DNA of 64,000 nucleotides from Streptomyces platensis (GCF_008704855.1 NZ_CP023691.1:7502001-7566000); one strand, 5' to 3'. Shown: positions 51,228 to 59,961, numbered from the stretch's first letter. Made by a program: numbers and translations. The notes: generated by a model from the letters alone, not told the origin.

Positions 51228-51812
51228 ATGAACCAGATTGCAGCCGACACGTATCTGGCCGCGGCGGTGGTGGTGCACCACGCCCGTGTGCTGATCGTGC
51301 GCCGTAGTTACCGCGAGCGATTTCTGCCCGGCGCCTGGGGGGTGCCGTGCGGGAAGCTCGATCGCGGGGAGACCGCCGAGAGCGGTGCCCTGCGGGAGTT
51401 GAAGGAAGAGACCGGGCTGCTCGGCACCATCGTCGCGCACACCGGATCGACCAGCTTCCTCAGCGACTACCAGGGCCGCCGCGTCCACAACCATCAGGAG
51501 AACTTCGTCGTCCGCCCGCTGACGCTGGATGTCGTCCTGCCCAGCCCGGACCAGGCCCACCGCTGGGTCCGGCCTGCCGAGCTGGCCGAGGCCGGGGTGG
51601 ACGCATACAACCTCACGGTGATCCGCCAGGCGCTCGGCGGCCGGCTGGACGCCGCCGGGCTCCGCGCCATGACGGCCCGCTTCGGGCATCCTGGCCTGCC
51701 CCCTTTCAATAGCCCAAAGACGCTGCCAGGGCGCCGAGTTCAGCAAGGTAGACGGCCGGCGGCAGCGGAGTCTTGGGCGGTGGATCCGCGCGTTCGGCGC
51801 CGCCGGACCTGA
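51228..51812 (+). CDS. Nudix hydrolase
   Basis: A 194-residue Nudix protein. The Nudix box is GKLDRGETAESGALRELKEETGL, matching G-x5-E-x7-R-E-U-x-E-E-x-G-U in full, preceded by the barrel strand YLAAAVVVHHARVLIVRRSYRERFLPGAWGVP. It should cleave a nucleoside diphosphate-X compound. The last 30-odd residues (RRVQQGRRPAAAESWAVDPRVRRRRT) are low-complexity and overlap the convergent cupin gene by 107 bp, so the true conserved domain ends near residue 155. Confidence 0.88.
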   Translation: MNQIAADTYLAAAVVVHHARVLIVRRSYRERFLPGAWGVPCGKLDRGETAESGALRELKEETGLLGTIVAHTGSTSFLSDYQGRRVHNHQENFVVRPLTLDVVLPSPDQAHRWVRPAELAEAGVDAYNLTVIRQALGGRLDAAGLRAMTARFGHPGLPPFNSPKTLPGRRVQQGRRPAAAESWAVDPRVRRRRT

Positions 51813-52575
51813 CCTCATCGGTGGACCTGGCCTCGCCTGCGTACCTGACCTCGCCGGTCCGGCCGGTGCCGCCGCTCCGGCCGGTGCCGCCGGTCGGGCC
51901 CGCGTCACCGCCGCTGTCTCTGACGGAGCCGCGGTCGCCCCTGTCGGAGCCGCAGTCCCTGACGCGGCTGCGGCTCCTGACATAGACATCGGTCACCGAT
52001 CGCTGCGGTGCGGTCTCCAGGAACAGCGTCACCGTCGGCTCCTCGCTCACCACCCGGTGCAGCGTACGGGCGGCCAGGCCATAGCTCCGCCCGGCGCCGT
52101 ACTGCTCGGTGTGCAGCAGCCGCAGCCGTGCTTCACCGACCCGCCGCAGGCGCCAGGCCCCGCCGGGGCCGTCGATGGTCTCCCGGTAGGCGACCGCGGG
52201 CACACCGTCCGCGGCCGGCTCGTAGCACTCCATCCGCACCCGGCCGCGGACCACAGCCGAGGCGATCGCACAGCGGTGATTGTGGATGTCCTCGGAGACG
52301 GCGCCGGCCGCGCCGTGCCAGAAATGGATCCGCAGCATGAACCGGGGCGCGCCGGGCAGCAGCAACAGCTTGTCGAAGCCCAGCACATGGCGGTACGACA
52401 GCCGGACGCACTCCGCGAGCTCCAGATCGCCGACGGATAATCGGCGCACCAGCGGACCGAGCGTGCCGGGGTGCGCCAGCTCGGCGGTCACCTGGCGCGC
52501 CGCCTCGGGCGACGGCGGCTCCGGCCCCGCGCCCAGCCCTTCCACCAGCAGCCGCCGGGCCTCCTCGACCTGCAT
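51706..52575 (-). CDS. Cupin-fold protein (cysteine-dioxygenase-like metal site), bldA-dependent
   Basis: A 289-residue protein. The cupin core has RFMLRIHFWHGAAGAVSEDIHNHRCAIASAVVRGRVRM with an H-x-H pair, and a third His in YGLAARTLHRVVSEEPTVTLFLETAP, as in cysteine-dioxygenase-type iron enzymes. A Ser/Gly/Asp-rich low-complexity tail (residues about 200-255) separates this from the C-terminus. ATG 52575 has GGGGAGGCGGAG upstream. Residue 46 is a TTA codon (52440-52438), a marker of bldA control. It lies 97 bp downstream of the toroid protein gene on the same strand. Substrate unknown. Confidence 0.7.
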   Translation of the reverse strand: MQVEEARRLLVEGLGAGPEPPSPEAARQVTAELAHPGTLGPLVRRLSVGDLELAECVRLSYRHVLGFDKLLLLPGAPRFMLRIHFWHGAAGAVSEDIHNHRCAIASAVVRGRVRMECYEPAADGVPAVAYRETIDGPGGAWRLRRVGEARLRLLHTEQYGAGRSYGLAARTLHRVVSEEPTVTLFLETAPQRSVTDVYVRSRSRVRDCGSDRGDRGSVRDSGGDAGPTGGTGRSGGTGRTGEVRYAGEARSTDEVRSGGAERADPPPKTPLPPAVYLAELGALAASLGY

Positions 52576-52672
52576 CTCCGCCTCCCCTTCGCCGAACCCC
52601 CTGGCCGCATACGGCTCCTGAGCCGAACCGGAAGCCCGGAAGAGCACCCCGCCCCTCGGCGCCCGGCCTGGC

Positions 52673-54076
52673 TCACGGCCGGTAGACCATCAGGGCGTAC
52701 CGCCGCAGCACCGACAGGCCCTGATACGCCATCCATACCGGGTGGCCCATGGGCCCGTCGTCCCATCGCCACACCCCGCCCTGCTGCATACCGTGCACCC
52801 GCGTCACGGCAGCGGTCAGCCGTGCCTCCCACACCGGTAGCCCCACCTCCTCGGCCGCCACCTGCCGGGCACCGTCCGTCATCAGCGCACGGGCCACCCA
52901 CGCGGCCGCGAAGTGCCGTACGGACAGCAGCTCCTGATGCAGCGGATCCTCCTGGACCGGCCGCCGGACCTCCTCCTGGCAGTTCAGCAGATCGGACGCG
53001 CCGCCCCCAGGCGCCGCCGGGCCGGCCAGCAGCCAGCGCAGCCCCTCCTCGCGCACCGCACGCTGCCGCTCGTCCTCGCCCAGGACCCGTGCGGCCCGGT
53101 CCAGCGCCACCACGGCCCGCGCGGTGTGCACCGCGGACGGCGCCGGATTGCCGTGGCCGGTGGCCAGCGCCGCGCCCCAGCAGCGATGGTGGTCGCGCGC
53201 CGGATCGGCCGTGGCGCCATTGACCAGCACCTCCCGCAGCCCGCCCAGCGCGGCGGCCCCGGGCGCCGCCCGCAGCAGCCCGCGCAGCACATTGGTGACC
53301 ACGTAGGTGTTCGCCAGCCCCGACGCGTCGTGGTCCGGGTCCCACAGCACCTCGCAGGAGCGTATTTCGGCCTCCAGCAGCCGTGGATCGGCACCGGCCC
53401 GCGCCAGCGCACCCAGCACGATCGCGGACACCTCGGGGCGGGCCCCGCTGCCCTGGGAACGGGCGGCCCACCCGCCGCCCGGGAGCCGCAGCCGCCACAG
53501 CGTCTCGGCCACCTCACCGGCCCGTATTCGGCCGTCGCACGGCGCGATGTCGAGCAGCAGATGCAGCCCGTACGCGGTGCCGAACGCCGTCGGATGCACC
53601 GGCGGTTCACTCTCCGCGAGGGAGTGCGGCCAGCCCGTGAGCGGTCCGCGGCCGGGCACCTCGATCACCGTGAGACCGCGCCGGAGCGCCTGGTACGTGC
53701 CGTCCACCAGCTCCGGCAGCGACCCGGCGGGCGCGGGCACGGGCACGGGGGCGGGTGGTGGCACAGCGGAGGCGGCCGCGGCGCGGGCCCGCAGCAGGCC
53801 CGCCGCCAGCCACACCACGGCGCCGACGCCGCCCCCGGCGGTCGCCGCCACGCAGTAGCGCGCCGCCTCGCCCGCGAGATTCTGCGGCAGGATCCCCAAC
53901 AGCGCCTGGAACACGGCGAATGCGGCGGCCGGCACACCCAGCCGCGCCAGCCACGGCAGCAGCCGGGCCGGGGACAGGACCCGCGGGGCGGCCTCGGGCG
54001 GCGGCCCGGGATCCGCCACGGGCGCGCGGTCGGCCGCACCGGAACGCTGTGGTGGTAAGTCCTGCCGCAGCACCAT
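52673..54076 (-). CDS. Membrane-anchored alpha/alpha-toroid (terpenoid-cyclase-like) protein, bldA-dependent
   Basis: A 467-residue protein with two N-terminal hydrophobic helices (RLGVPAAAFAVFQALLGILP and YCVAATAGGGVGAVVWLAAGLL) and a helical toroid domain. Repeats such as LRLPGGGWAARSQGSGARPEV and GGVWRWDDGPMGHPVWMAYQGLSVL resemble prenyltransferase/squalene-cyclase-type repeats. No DxDD motif is seen, so cyclase activity is not predicted. ATG 54076 has GGGAGGGAGCAGCAG upstream; a longer frame from 54154 exists. Codon 7 is TTA (54058-54056), and the next gene also has a TTA codon. Function unknown. Confidence 0.65.
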   Translation of the reverse strand: MVLRQDLPPQRSGAADRAPVADPGPPPEAAPRVLSPARLLPWLARLGVPAAAFAVFQALLGILPQNLAGEAARYCVAATAGGGVGAVVWLAAGLLRARAAAASAVPPPAPVPVPAPAGSLPELVDGTYQALRRGLTVIEVPGRGPLTGWPHSLAESEPPVHPTAFGTAYGLHLLLDIAPCDGRIRAGEVAETLWRLRLPGGGWAARSQGSGARPEVSAIVLGALARAGADPRLLEAEIRSCEVLWDPDHDASGLANTYVVTNVLRGLLRAAPGAAALGGLREVLVNGATADPARDHHRCWGAALATGHGNPAPSAVHTARAVVALDRAARVLGEDERQRAVREEGLRWLLAGPAAPGGGASDLLNCQEEVRRPVQEDPLHQELLSVRHFAAAWVARALMTDGARQVAAEEVGLPVWEARLTAAVTRVHGMQQGGVWRWDDGPMGHPVWMAYQGLSVLRRYALMVYRP

Positions 54077-54236
54077 CTGCTGCTCCCTCCCCCCGGGCGC
54101 ACGCCCCCGCACCGCCTGTGCGAAGGGCATCCCGATCAGTGTAGGAATCCCCACTGACAGCGGGGTCGCACACCTGTCGCAGCCCCCTTCCCGGTCACCA
54201 CACCCGGCAATGGCTCCCGGCCCCTGCCCCCAGCCC

Positions 54237-54265
54237 CCGGCCCCCGGCTCCAGGCCGGGGGCCGG
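54237..54265 (-). terminator. Strong hairpin terminator after fmdA
   Basis: A perfect 12-bp stem CCGGCCCCCGGC/GCCGGGGGCCGG with a 5-base loop, 33 bp after the formamidase stop and within a C-rich tract. Confidence 0.75.
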
Positions 54266-54298
54266 CAGGGCGGGTCCTGGACCCTTCCTGGCGTGAGT

Positions 54299-55549
54299 TC
54301 AGGCCGCGGCCATCGCGCACTCGCCGCGGTCGGCCTTCATCGGGCCGGCGGCGGTCGGACGGACGTCGAAGTCGAACATGGCGGTGGGCACGTACAGCGA
54401 GCAGCAGGCGTTGGGGATGTCGACGATGCCGCTGATGCGTCCCTCTATGGGGGAGGAGCCGAGGAGCAGGTAGGCCTGCTCTCCGCTGTAGCCGAACTTC
54501 TTGAAGTACTCGACGGCGTTGAGGCAGGCCCGGCGGTAGGCCAGCGTCGCGTCCAGGTAGTAGTTCGTGTCCGTGTCGTGGTCGACGGAGACCCCGATGA
54601 AGGTGAGGAACTCCGTGTACCTCGGCTCGACGTTGCCCGGAATGAAGACGGGGTTGGTGGTGATGCCGTACGTCTCCATGCCGCCCTTGATCAGTTCGAC
54701 GTGGAAGTCGATGAAACCGCCCATCTCGATGGCGCCGCAGAAGGTGATCTCTCCGTCGCCCTGGCTGAAGTGGAGATCGCCGCCCGAGAGCTTGGCGTCC
54801 TTGACGTACACGGGGTAGAAGACCCGTGAGCCGCGGGTGAAGTTCTTGATGTCGTGGTTGCCTCCGTTCTCACGGGCCGGCACCGTGCGTGCGCCTTCCG
54901 CGGCGATGCGGGTGGCGAGGTCTCCGGTGGCCGTCCCGGCGAGCGCGTTGGTGCTGTCCGGCGGCACGGCGAGCGGCGGGACCCGGTTCGGGTCGGTGTC
55001 GATCAGCGCCTTCTCGCGGGTGTTCCAGCGGGCGAGCATTTCGGCGGACGGGGCCGTTCCGAACAGCCCGGGGTGGGTGATCCCGGTGAACCGTATTCCG
55101 GGGAGGTGGCGGGAGACCGCCTGCTGCCCGTGGAAGTCCCATATCGCCTTGTAGGCGTCCGGGAAATAGTCGGTCAGGAAGCCACCGCCGTTCGCCTTGG
55201 CGAAGATGCCGGTGTAGCCCCAGCCCTGGCCCGCCGCGTCCCCGGACTGCTGCGGCACGGGGCCGAGGTCGAGTATGTCGACGACGAGCAGGTCGCCGGG
55301 TTCGGCGCCTTCCACGCCTATCGGGCCGCTGAGCATGTGAGGGATGGTCAGGTCGATGTCGCGTACGTCGTTGGCGGTGTCGTTGTTGCCTACCTGGCAG
55401 TCGGTCCAGTCGCGGCACTCCATGCGGAATTCCGCGCCGGGCTTCACCATGGCGACAGTGGGGACGTCCGGGTGCCACCTGTTGTGCCCGGGGACGTCCT
55501 GGTCACGCATTGACTTGCTGTGGTCCACATTGAAGAGAATTTCGGGCAT
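54299..55549 (-). CDS. fmdA: Formamidase (acetamidase/formamidase family)
   Basis: A 416-residue FmdA/AmdA enzyme hydrolysing formamide to formate and ammonia in the cytoplasm. Family landmarks are HNRWHPDVPTVAMVKPGAEFRMECRDW, HMLSGPIGVEGAEPGDLLVVDILDL, NGGNHDIKNFTRGSRVFYPVYV, GDLHFSQGDGEITFCGAIEMGG and CSLYVPTAMFDFDVRP. These match the PF03069 fold with its active-site Glu and Cys near GEITFCGA. ATG 55549 follows GAGGAG. It is last in an operon amiS-fmdA with fmdB upstream; formate can be oxidised by the FDH encoded at 57761. Confidence 0.95.
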   Translation of the reverse strand: MPEILFNVDHSKSMRDQDVPGHNRWHPDVPTVAMVKPGAEFRMECRDWTDCQVGNNDTANDVRDIDLTIPHMLSGPIGVEGAEPGDLLVVDILDLGPVPQQSGDAAGQGWGYTGIFAKANGGGFLTDYFPDAYKAIWDFHGQQAVSRHLPGIRFTGITHPGLFGTAPSAEMLARWNTREKALIDTDPNRVPPLAVPPDSTNALAGTATGDLATRIAAEGARTVPARENGGNHDIKNFTRGSRVFYPVYVKDAKLSGGDLHFSQGDGEITFCGAIEMGGFIDFHVELIKGGMETYGITTNPVFIPGNVEPRYTEFLTFIGVSVDHDTDTNYYLDATLAYRRACLNAVEYFKKFGYSGEQAYLLLGSSPIEGRISGIVDIPNACCSLYVPTAMFDFDVRPTAAGPMKADRGECAMAAA

Positions 55550-55573
55550 GACAGCTCCTCATTTCTGATCCGG

Positions 55574-56212
55574 TCACGTTGGTGCGCCCACAGTTCCGGC
55601 CTCCGGGGCCGCCGGGGCCGGCTTCCGCGAATTCCGGGTGAGCGGCCACAGGGCGGCGAACACCACCACGCCGAAGACCGCGAGTGCGATGGCGGTTTCG
55701 GTGGGGTGTTTCCAGTAGCCGGAGAGCAGCAGCCCCGCGGGAATCGCACCGGTGACCCAGCCCTCGATCGCCGTGACATAGCCCGTATAGGTGGTAAGGC
55801 TGTCCCACTTGAGCCCGAGCAGCAGGAAGAACAGGAACCACAGGAATGCCCAGTACAGCCAGATGACGCCGAAGGGATAGTCCTTCAGGACATGGAAGTT
55901 GACGAACGAGTATCCCAGGGCCGCGACTGCCACGAACAACGAGTAGTAGCCGACGCCGGTGGTGTCGAGGTCGGCCAGGAGTCCGATACCTACGTAGAGG
56001 TAGGTGAAACCGAACAGGTAAATGCCGGACACCGCCAGGATCTTGATGGGATCACCGGCGGCGGCAATGATGAGGTAGGTCGGGGTCAGCACCTGAAGTG
56101 CACCTACGAAAAGGTTGAACACCGCTGCCGCCTTGCCGTCGACCTTTCCCAGCAACAGCATTCCGTTGATGAACAGCACCGCACCGACAAAGAGCAGTCC
56201 CACGTTACCCAC
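55574..56212 (-). CDS. amiS: AmiS/UreI-family amide/urea channel
   Basis: A 212-residue membrane protein with six or seven hydrophobic helices: VGLLFVGAVLFINGMLLLG, FNLFVGALQVLTPTYLIIA, LLADLDTTGVGYYSLFVAVAALG, FGVIWLYWAFLWFLFFLLLG and more. This is the AmiS/UreI family, acid- or amide-responsive channels passing urea or short amides. GTG 56212 has GAGGAGGTG. Its position just before the formamidase gene, 24 bp apart, makes a formamide channel the natural reading. Confidence 0.93.
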   Translation of the reverse strand: MGNVGLLFVGAVLFINGMLLLGKVDGKAAAVFNLFVGALQVLTPTYLIIAAAGDPIKILAVSGIYLFGFTYLYVGIGLLADLDTTGVGYYSLFVAVAALGYSFVNFHVLKDYPFGVIWLYWAFLWFLFFLLLGLKWDSLTTYTGYVTAIEGWVTGAIPAGLLLSGYWKHPTETAIALAVFGVVVFAALWPLTRNSRKPAPAAPEAGTVGAPT

Positions 56213-56293
56213 GGGGACGCACCTCCTCAGTCCGCGTGGGGGACGGAATCATCGAATCCCGCCTGTGATGTTCTGCCTGGTCGACCACCGCCC

Positions 56294-56572
56294 TCAGGGA
56301 CGCGGCAACTGCGAGAGCGCGGGATGCGGGCGCCTCGGCACCCTCTTGCCCGCCGGGACTTCGGAGACCACTGCCGGGGCCTCACGGGCCTGCTCCTCCC
56401 GTTCATGGAGGGCGGCGACCCCGTCGGGGGTCAGCGTGAGGCCGGGCGAGGAATACACGCGTCTCGCGGCGGCTGCGCAGACAGGGCAGCCATGAGTCCG
56501 GGGCGCCGTTCCGATCGCCAACTTCACGTCGAAGGGCCCACAGCGGCTGCACAGATATTCATAGGTGGCCAT
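56294..56572 (-). CDS. fmdB: FmdB-type zinc-ribbon protein
   Basis: A 92-residue protein with a two-cysteine-pair zinc ribbon, MATYEYLCSRCGPFDVKLAIGTAPRTHGCPVCAAAARRVYSSPG. The FmdB family is a putative regulator found with formamidase genes, first noted in Methylophilus formamidase operons. The C-terminal half is charged and variable. ATG 56572 has GGAGACT upstream. First gene of the formamidase operon (82 bp to amiS). Confidence 0.93.
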   Translation of the reverse strand: MATYEYLCSRCGPFDVKLAIGTAPRTHGCPVCAAAARRVYSSPGLTLTPDGVAALHEREEQAREAPAVVSEVPAGKRVPRRPHPALSQLPRP

Positions 56573-56712
56573 CAGCAGTCTCCGGATGCCGGCCGGCCCG
56601 AGTGTGTGCGGCGCGCGCCCCTATACGCGTGCGCCACAGTTCACTTCGTCACTTCCAGGAGACTTCTCGTCCCTCCACGTGTCAAGTCGCGGACGGCCGG
56701 GCCCGCCCTCGG

Positions 56713-57090
56713 TCAGAGCGCCCCGAGCGCGAGCCCCTCCGCCGCTGCCGCCAGCCCCACCGCGAGGCTCGCCCCGGCGTACAGCAGAGACAGTCTCACC
56801 TGCCCTTTCTCGCACAGGTGGACCAAGTCGTAACTGAATGTGGAGAACGTCGTATAGGCACCGCAGAAACCGGCGCCGATGATGGTCACGACCTGCGGCG
56901 GCAGTCCGTGCCGTGCGCCGAGACCGACCAGCAGCCCCAGCACGAACGAGCCGGTGATGTTGACCAGCCAGATCCCGCGCGGGAACAACCCCGGGTTGCG
57001 GTACTGCACGTGCTGGTCGAGGACATAGCGCGCGACCGCCCCGACCGCGGCCGCCGCGCCGACGGCGAGCAGGGTGATCACCGTACCCAC
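56713..57090 (-). CDS. crcB: Fluoride channel CrcB, second subunit
   Basis: A 125-residue four-helix fluoride channel protein (Fluc/FEX). The signature ring is VNITGSFVLGLLVGLG and the central sodium-site sequence is GFCGAYTTFSTFSYD. GTG 57090; the coding region overlaps the other crcB gene by 13 bp, so they are translated together and probably form an asymmetric heterodimeric channel. Each has the TTFST motif. Confidence 0.93.
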   Translation of the reverse strand: MGTVITLLAVGAAAAVGAVARYVLDQHVQYRNPGLFPRGIWLVNITGSFVLGLLVGLGARHGLPPQVVTIIGAGFCGAYTTFSTFSYDLVHLCEKGQVRLSLLYAGASLAVGLAAAAEGLALGAL

Positions 57091-57620
57091 CAGCCGTATC
57101 GCCGGCCGCGGCCGCGCCCGGTGGTGTTCCGGGCCAGCCGCGCCCGCGCCAGCCGCCCGACCGCCAGACCCAGCACGGTGGCGGCCAGGCCGGCGGCGAG
57201 ACTGCCGAAGACATTGACCGCCGCGGCTGCGGGGTGGCCATGGCCCAGAAGGCGGTCGCTGTCGACCATCCAGGTCGAAAAGGTGGTGAACGAGCCGAGG
57301 AATCCGACACCGGCGAACGCCCGCACGTACCGGGTCGGCGGCCAGATCTCCAGCACGTACACCAGCAGCAGCGCCAGCAGGAACGAGCCGGACACATTGA
57401 TGGCGAACGTCGTCAACGGGAATGTCCCCGCAGGCGCGGGAAAGGCCAGGCCCAGCGCATAGCGCGCCGTCCCGCCCAGCAGGCCGCCCAGCGCGACCAC
57501 CGCCAGGACACGCCGCCCCAGACGGGCGCGGAACGGCTCGCGGGCCCCTATGGGCCCACCGTCCGGCTCGGGCACCCCAGTACCTGCCGCAGGCCTCATC
57601 GAAATAGCCGCATCACTCAA
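57078..57620 (-). CDS. crcB: Fluoride channel CrcB, first subunit
   Basis: A 180-residue Fluc-family protein, longer than its partner by about 45 N-terminal residues. The core is LGGLLGGTARYALGLAF, FAINVSGSFLLALLLVYVLE and GVGFLGSFTTFSTWMVDSDRLL. The first codon used is TTG 57620, with GGAGGAG twelve bases upstream, which is long; ATG 57599 is an alternative start. Divergent from the formate dehydrogenase gene, sharing a 140-bp spacer. No fluoride riboswitch was recognised in that spacer. Confidence 0.9.
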   Translation of the reverse strand: MSDAAISMRPAAGTGVPEPDGGPIGAREPFRARLGRRVLAVVALGGLLGGTARYALGLAFPAPAGTFPLTTFAINVSGSFLLALLLVYVLEIWPPTRYVRAFAGVGFLGSFTTFSTWMVDSDRLLGHGHPAAAAVNVFGSLAAGLAATVLGLAVGRLARARLARNTTGRGRGRRYGWWVR

Positions 57621-57700
57621 TCACCGGCACAGCTCCTCCATTATCACCGGGGATTGCCGCGCCGATGCCCGCGCGACTAAAATTCGATCACCGGCACCGA
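57619..57700. promoter_or_regulatory. Repeated ATCACCGG boxes in the crcB/fdh spacer
   Basis: AATCACCGGCAC at 57619, TTATCACCGG at 57641 and GATCACCGGCACCG at 57686 are three directly oriented copies of ATCACCGG in the shared spacer. They may be operator half-sites. Not tied to any known regulator. Confidence 0.5.
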
Positions 57701-57760
57701 CCGTTCCAGACGACCGGCCGGTTTGCCGGAGCAATGGCCCCCCACCGTTGGAGGACGGCC

Positions 57761-58924
57761 ATGGCAAAGATCCTTGCGGTGCTCTATCCGGACCCCGTGG
57801 GCGGATATCCCCCCGATTACGCCCGCGATGAGATTCCCACCATCACCGGCTATCCGGGCGGTCAGACCGCGCCGACCCCGGAAGCCATCGATTTCACCCC
57901 GGGACAGCTGCTCGGCTGCGTCTCGGGAGAACTGGGACTGCGCCGCTTCCTGGAGGAGCGGGGCCACACCTTCGTCGTCACGTCCGACAAGGAAGGGGCG
58001 GGCTCCACACTGGACCGTGAGCTGCCCGACTCCGACGTGGTGATCTCGCAGCCCTTCTGGCCCGCCTATCTGACCCCCGAGCGCATCGCCGCGGCTCCCC
58101 GCCTCAAACTCGCGATCACCGCCGGGATCGGGTCGGACCACGTCGACCTGCCGAGTGCCATCTCGCACGGCATGACGGTGGCGGAGGTGACCTACAGCAA
58201 CAGCATCAGCGTGTCCGAGCACGCCGTCATGCAGATCCTCACCCTGGTCCGCAACTACCTGCCCTCCCATGAGTGGGTGACCGCCAAGGAAGGCTGGAAC
58301 ATCGCGGACAGCGCGTCGCGCGCCTACGACCTCGAAGGCATGGACGTCGGCGTGCTCGGCTCCGGCCGTATCGGCCAGGCGGTGCTGCGCCGCCTCAAGC
58401 CGTTCGACGTCACCCTGCACTACTGCGACGTGCACCGGCTGCCCCAGGAGGTCGAGGAAGAGCTGGGACTGACCTATCACCCCGACGCCCGTTCGCTGGC
58501 CTCCGCGATCGACGTGCTGTCGATCCACACCCCGCTGCACCCGCAGACGCAGAACCTCTTCGACGACGAGCTGATCGGCGCCATGAGGCGCGGTTCCTAC
58601 ATCGTCAACACCGCACGCGCCCTGATCGTCAGCCGGGACGCCGTGGTGCGGGCCCTCAACAGCGGCCGGCTGGCCGGCTACGCCGGTGACGTCTGGTATC
58701 CGCAGCCGCCACCGCCCGACCATCCCTGGCGCACCATGCCGTACGAGGCGATGACCCCGCACGTATCCGGTACGACGCTGTCGGCGCAGGCCCGCTACTC
58801 CGCCGGCACCCGGGAGATCCTGGAGCACTGGCTCGACGGGCGGCCCATCCGCCCGGAGTACCTGATCGTCGACGGGGGCGGTCTCGCCGGGGCGGGAGCG
58901 CGCTCGTACACGGTCGCCGGGTGA
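57761..58924 (+). CDS. fdh: NAD-dependent formate dehydrogenase
   Basis: A 387-residue D-2-hydroxyacid dehydrogenase-fold enzyme that oxidises formate to CO2 with NAD+. The nucleotide site is VGVLGSGRIGQAVLRRLKPFDVTLHYCDVHR. The formate-specific C-terminal stretch has DVWYPQPPPPDHPWRTMPYEAMTPHVSGTTLSAQARY with the catalytic His, and Arg in VNTARALIV. The strings match metal-independent formate dehydrogenases of methylotrophs. ATG 57761 follows TTGGAGGACGGCC. Divergent from crcB and 2.2 kb from formamidase, linking formamide-derived formate to NADH. Confidence 0.95.
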   Translation: MAKILAVLYPDPVGGYPPDYARDEIPTITGYPGGQTAPTPEAIDFTPGQLLGCVSGELGLRRFLEERGHTFVVTSDKEGAGSTLDRELPDSDVVISQPFWPAYLTPERIAAAPRLKLAITAGIGSDHVDLPSAISHGMTVAEVTYSNSISVSEHAVMQILTLVRNYLPSHEWVTAKEGWNIADSASRAYDLEGMDVGVLGSGRIGQAVLRRLKPFDVTLHYCDVHRLPQEVEEELGLTYHPDARSLASAIDVLSIHTPLHPQTQNLFDDELIGAMRRGSYIVNTARALIVSRDAVVRALNSGRLAGYAGDVWYPQPPPPDHPWRTMPYEAMTPHVSGTTLSAQARYSAGTREILEHWLDGRPIRPEYLIVDGGGLAGAGARSYTVAG

Positions 58925-59181
58925 CAGACGGTGGCCACGGCGGACGGCAAAAACACCGGAAGCTGGAAGATTCTTCCGGGCCCTTGAAAGATCCAGCAAT
59001 CTTGGAGAAATTCCCGAAGATCCACCACTTGCTGTGAGCGGACTCACGCCGAAATTCCTGGACGGGCGCGAGGCGAGACCTTTAGCGTCCATAAAAGAAT
59101 GATTTTTCCATATGCGAAGGCATCGGCGCCGCGCATACTGTTTCGCAAGAAAACCAAGGTGAAATCCGGGAAGGTGGATCA

Positions 59182-59613
59182 GTGAGCAGCACGGACGCCG
59201 TGTGGGTGCGAGGCGTGAACGGCATTCAGATGCATCACGTGACCGACCTGCAGGATGCCGGCAGATTTCTGGGCAACGCGGCCATGGCGCTGCGCTCCGC
59301 CCATGTGCGGACCGGTTCCGACCGGTACTCCGGTCTCGCCGCCGAGCTCAGGAGCCTGGTGGAGCGGGTACGGGAGCTGGAGGACGAGGCCCGGTCGAAC
59401 ATGCACGACCTGCACGCCAACGACCCCGAGCGCTTCCTCCGCTGCCGCGACGGCCATGAGCCCTGGCCCGGCGAAATCCCGGCCGGATTCATCCCGCGCC
59501 ACACCTGCCGGGACGAGTGCCTCTACCACGACCGTGAGGTGCTGGAAGCCATCATGCAGTGCACCTGCGGCCGCCCGCCGTGCCAGGCGTGCGAGATCGG
59601 CGGAAAGCTCTGA
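59182..59613 (+). CDS. Hypothetical protein (143 aa)
   Basis: A 143-residue protein. The N-terminal half (MSSTDAVWVRGVNGIQMHHVTDLQDAGRFLGNAAMALRSAHVRTG) is followed by a helical segment LAAELRSLVERVRELEDEARSNMHDLHANDPERF. The C-terminal third is cysteine/histidine-rich (RHTCRDECLYHDREVLEAIMQCTCGRPPCQACEIG) and could bind a metal. No family recognised. GTG 59182 has a GGGAAGGTGG site. The 257-bp upstream region holds an AT-rich promoter-like patch (CATAAAAGAATGATTTTTCC). Confidence 0.65.
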   Translation: MSSTDAVWVRGVNGIQMHHVTDLQDAGRFLGNAAMALRSAHVRTGSDRYSGLAAELRSLVERVRELEDEARSNMHDLHANDPERFLRCRDGHEPWPGEIPAGFIPRHTCRDECLYHDREVLEAIMQCTCGRPPCQACEIGGKL

Positions 59614-59961
59614 CGGGCCCGAGCCTGAACGCGTACGGAGGGAGCCCCCACATCGGGGGCTCCCTCCGTTCGGTTCGGCCGCCGGACCGCTTCTTCTGCG
59701 GCGTCTCGGCTGATGGTTCATCAAAACGGAATTCGGTCACACATGTTCCGCAATTCAGCAGCGTAAGGGCGGCCGCTCCTAACGGAGTTCGGACCGTGAT
59801 CGTGGTGGCGGTCCCCCTGCACGGGCGCGGGGCGCAGATGGCCCCCGTACTCGGTCCGCTCGCGACCCTGGACCATCCCCGCTTTCCTGGTACATGATCA
59901 CCTGACGGCTCATCCTGCCCCAGCCGCAGAGGCCGGGGAGAAGAGCCGGGAGCGGAGGACC
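59614..59961. other. 348-bp intergenic region before the MHS transporter
   Basis: It holds the strong terminator at 59635-59669, then about 290 bp with no supported gene. The transporter's ribosome site (GAGCGGAGG at about 59951-59959) is at its right end. Confidence 0.5.
59635..59669 (+). terminator. Strong hairpin terminator
   Basis: A perfect 15-bp stem ACGGAGGGAGCCCCC/GGGGGCTCCCTCCGT with a 5-base loop, 22 bp after the hypothetical gene's stop. Confidence 0.88.

Noticed and set aside
57621..57760. Fluoride riboswitch upstream of crcB
   Set aside because: Searched the reverse strand for the GGCGATGG... / CTGATGRCTCCTAC pattern of the crcB motif; not found.
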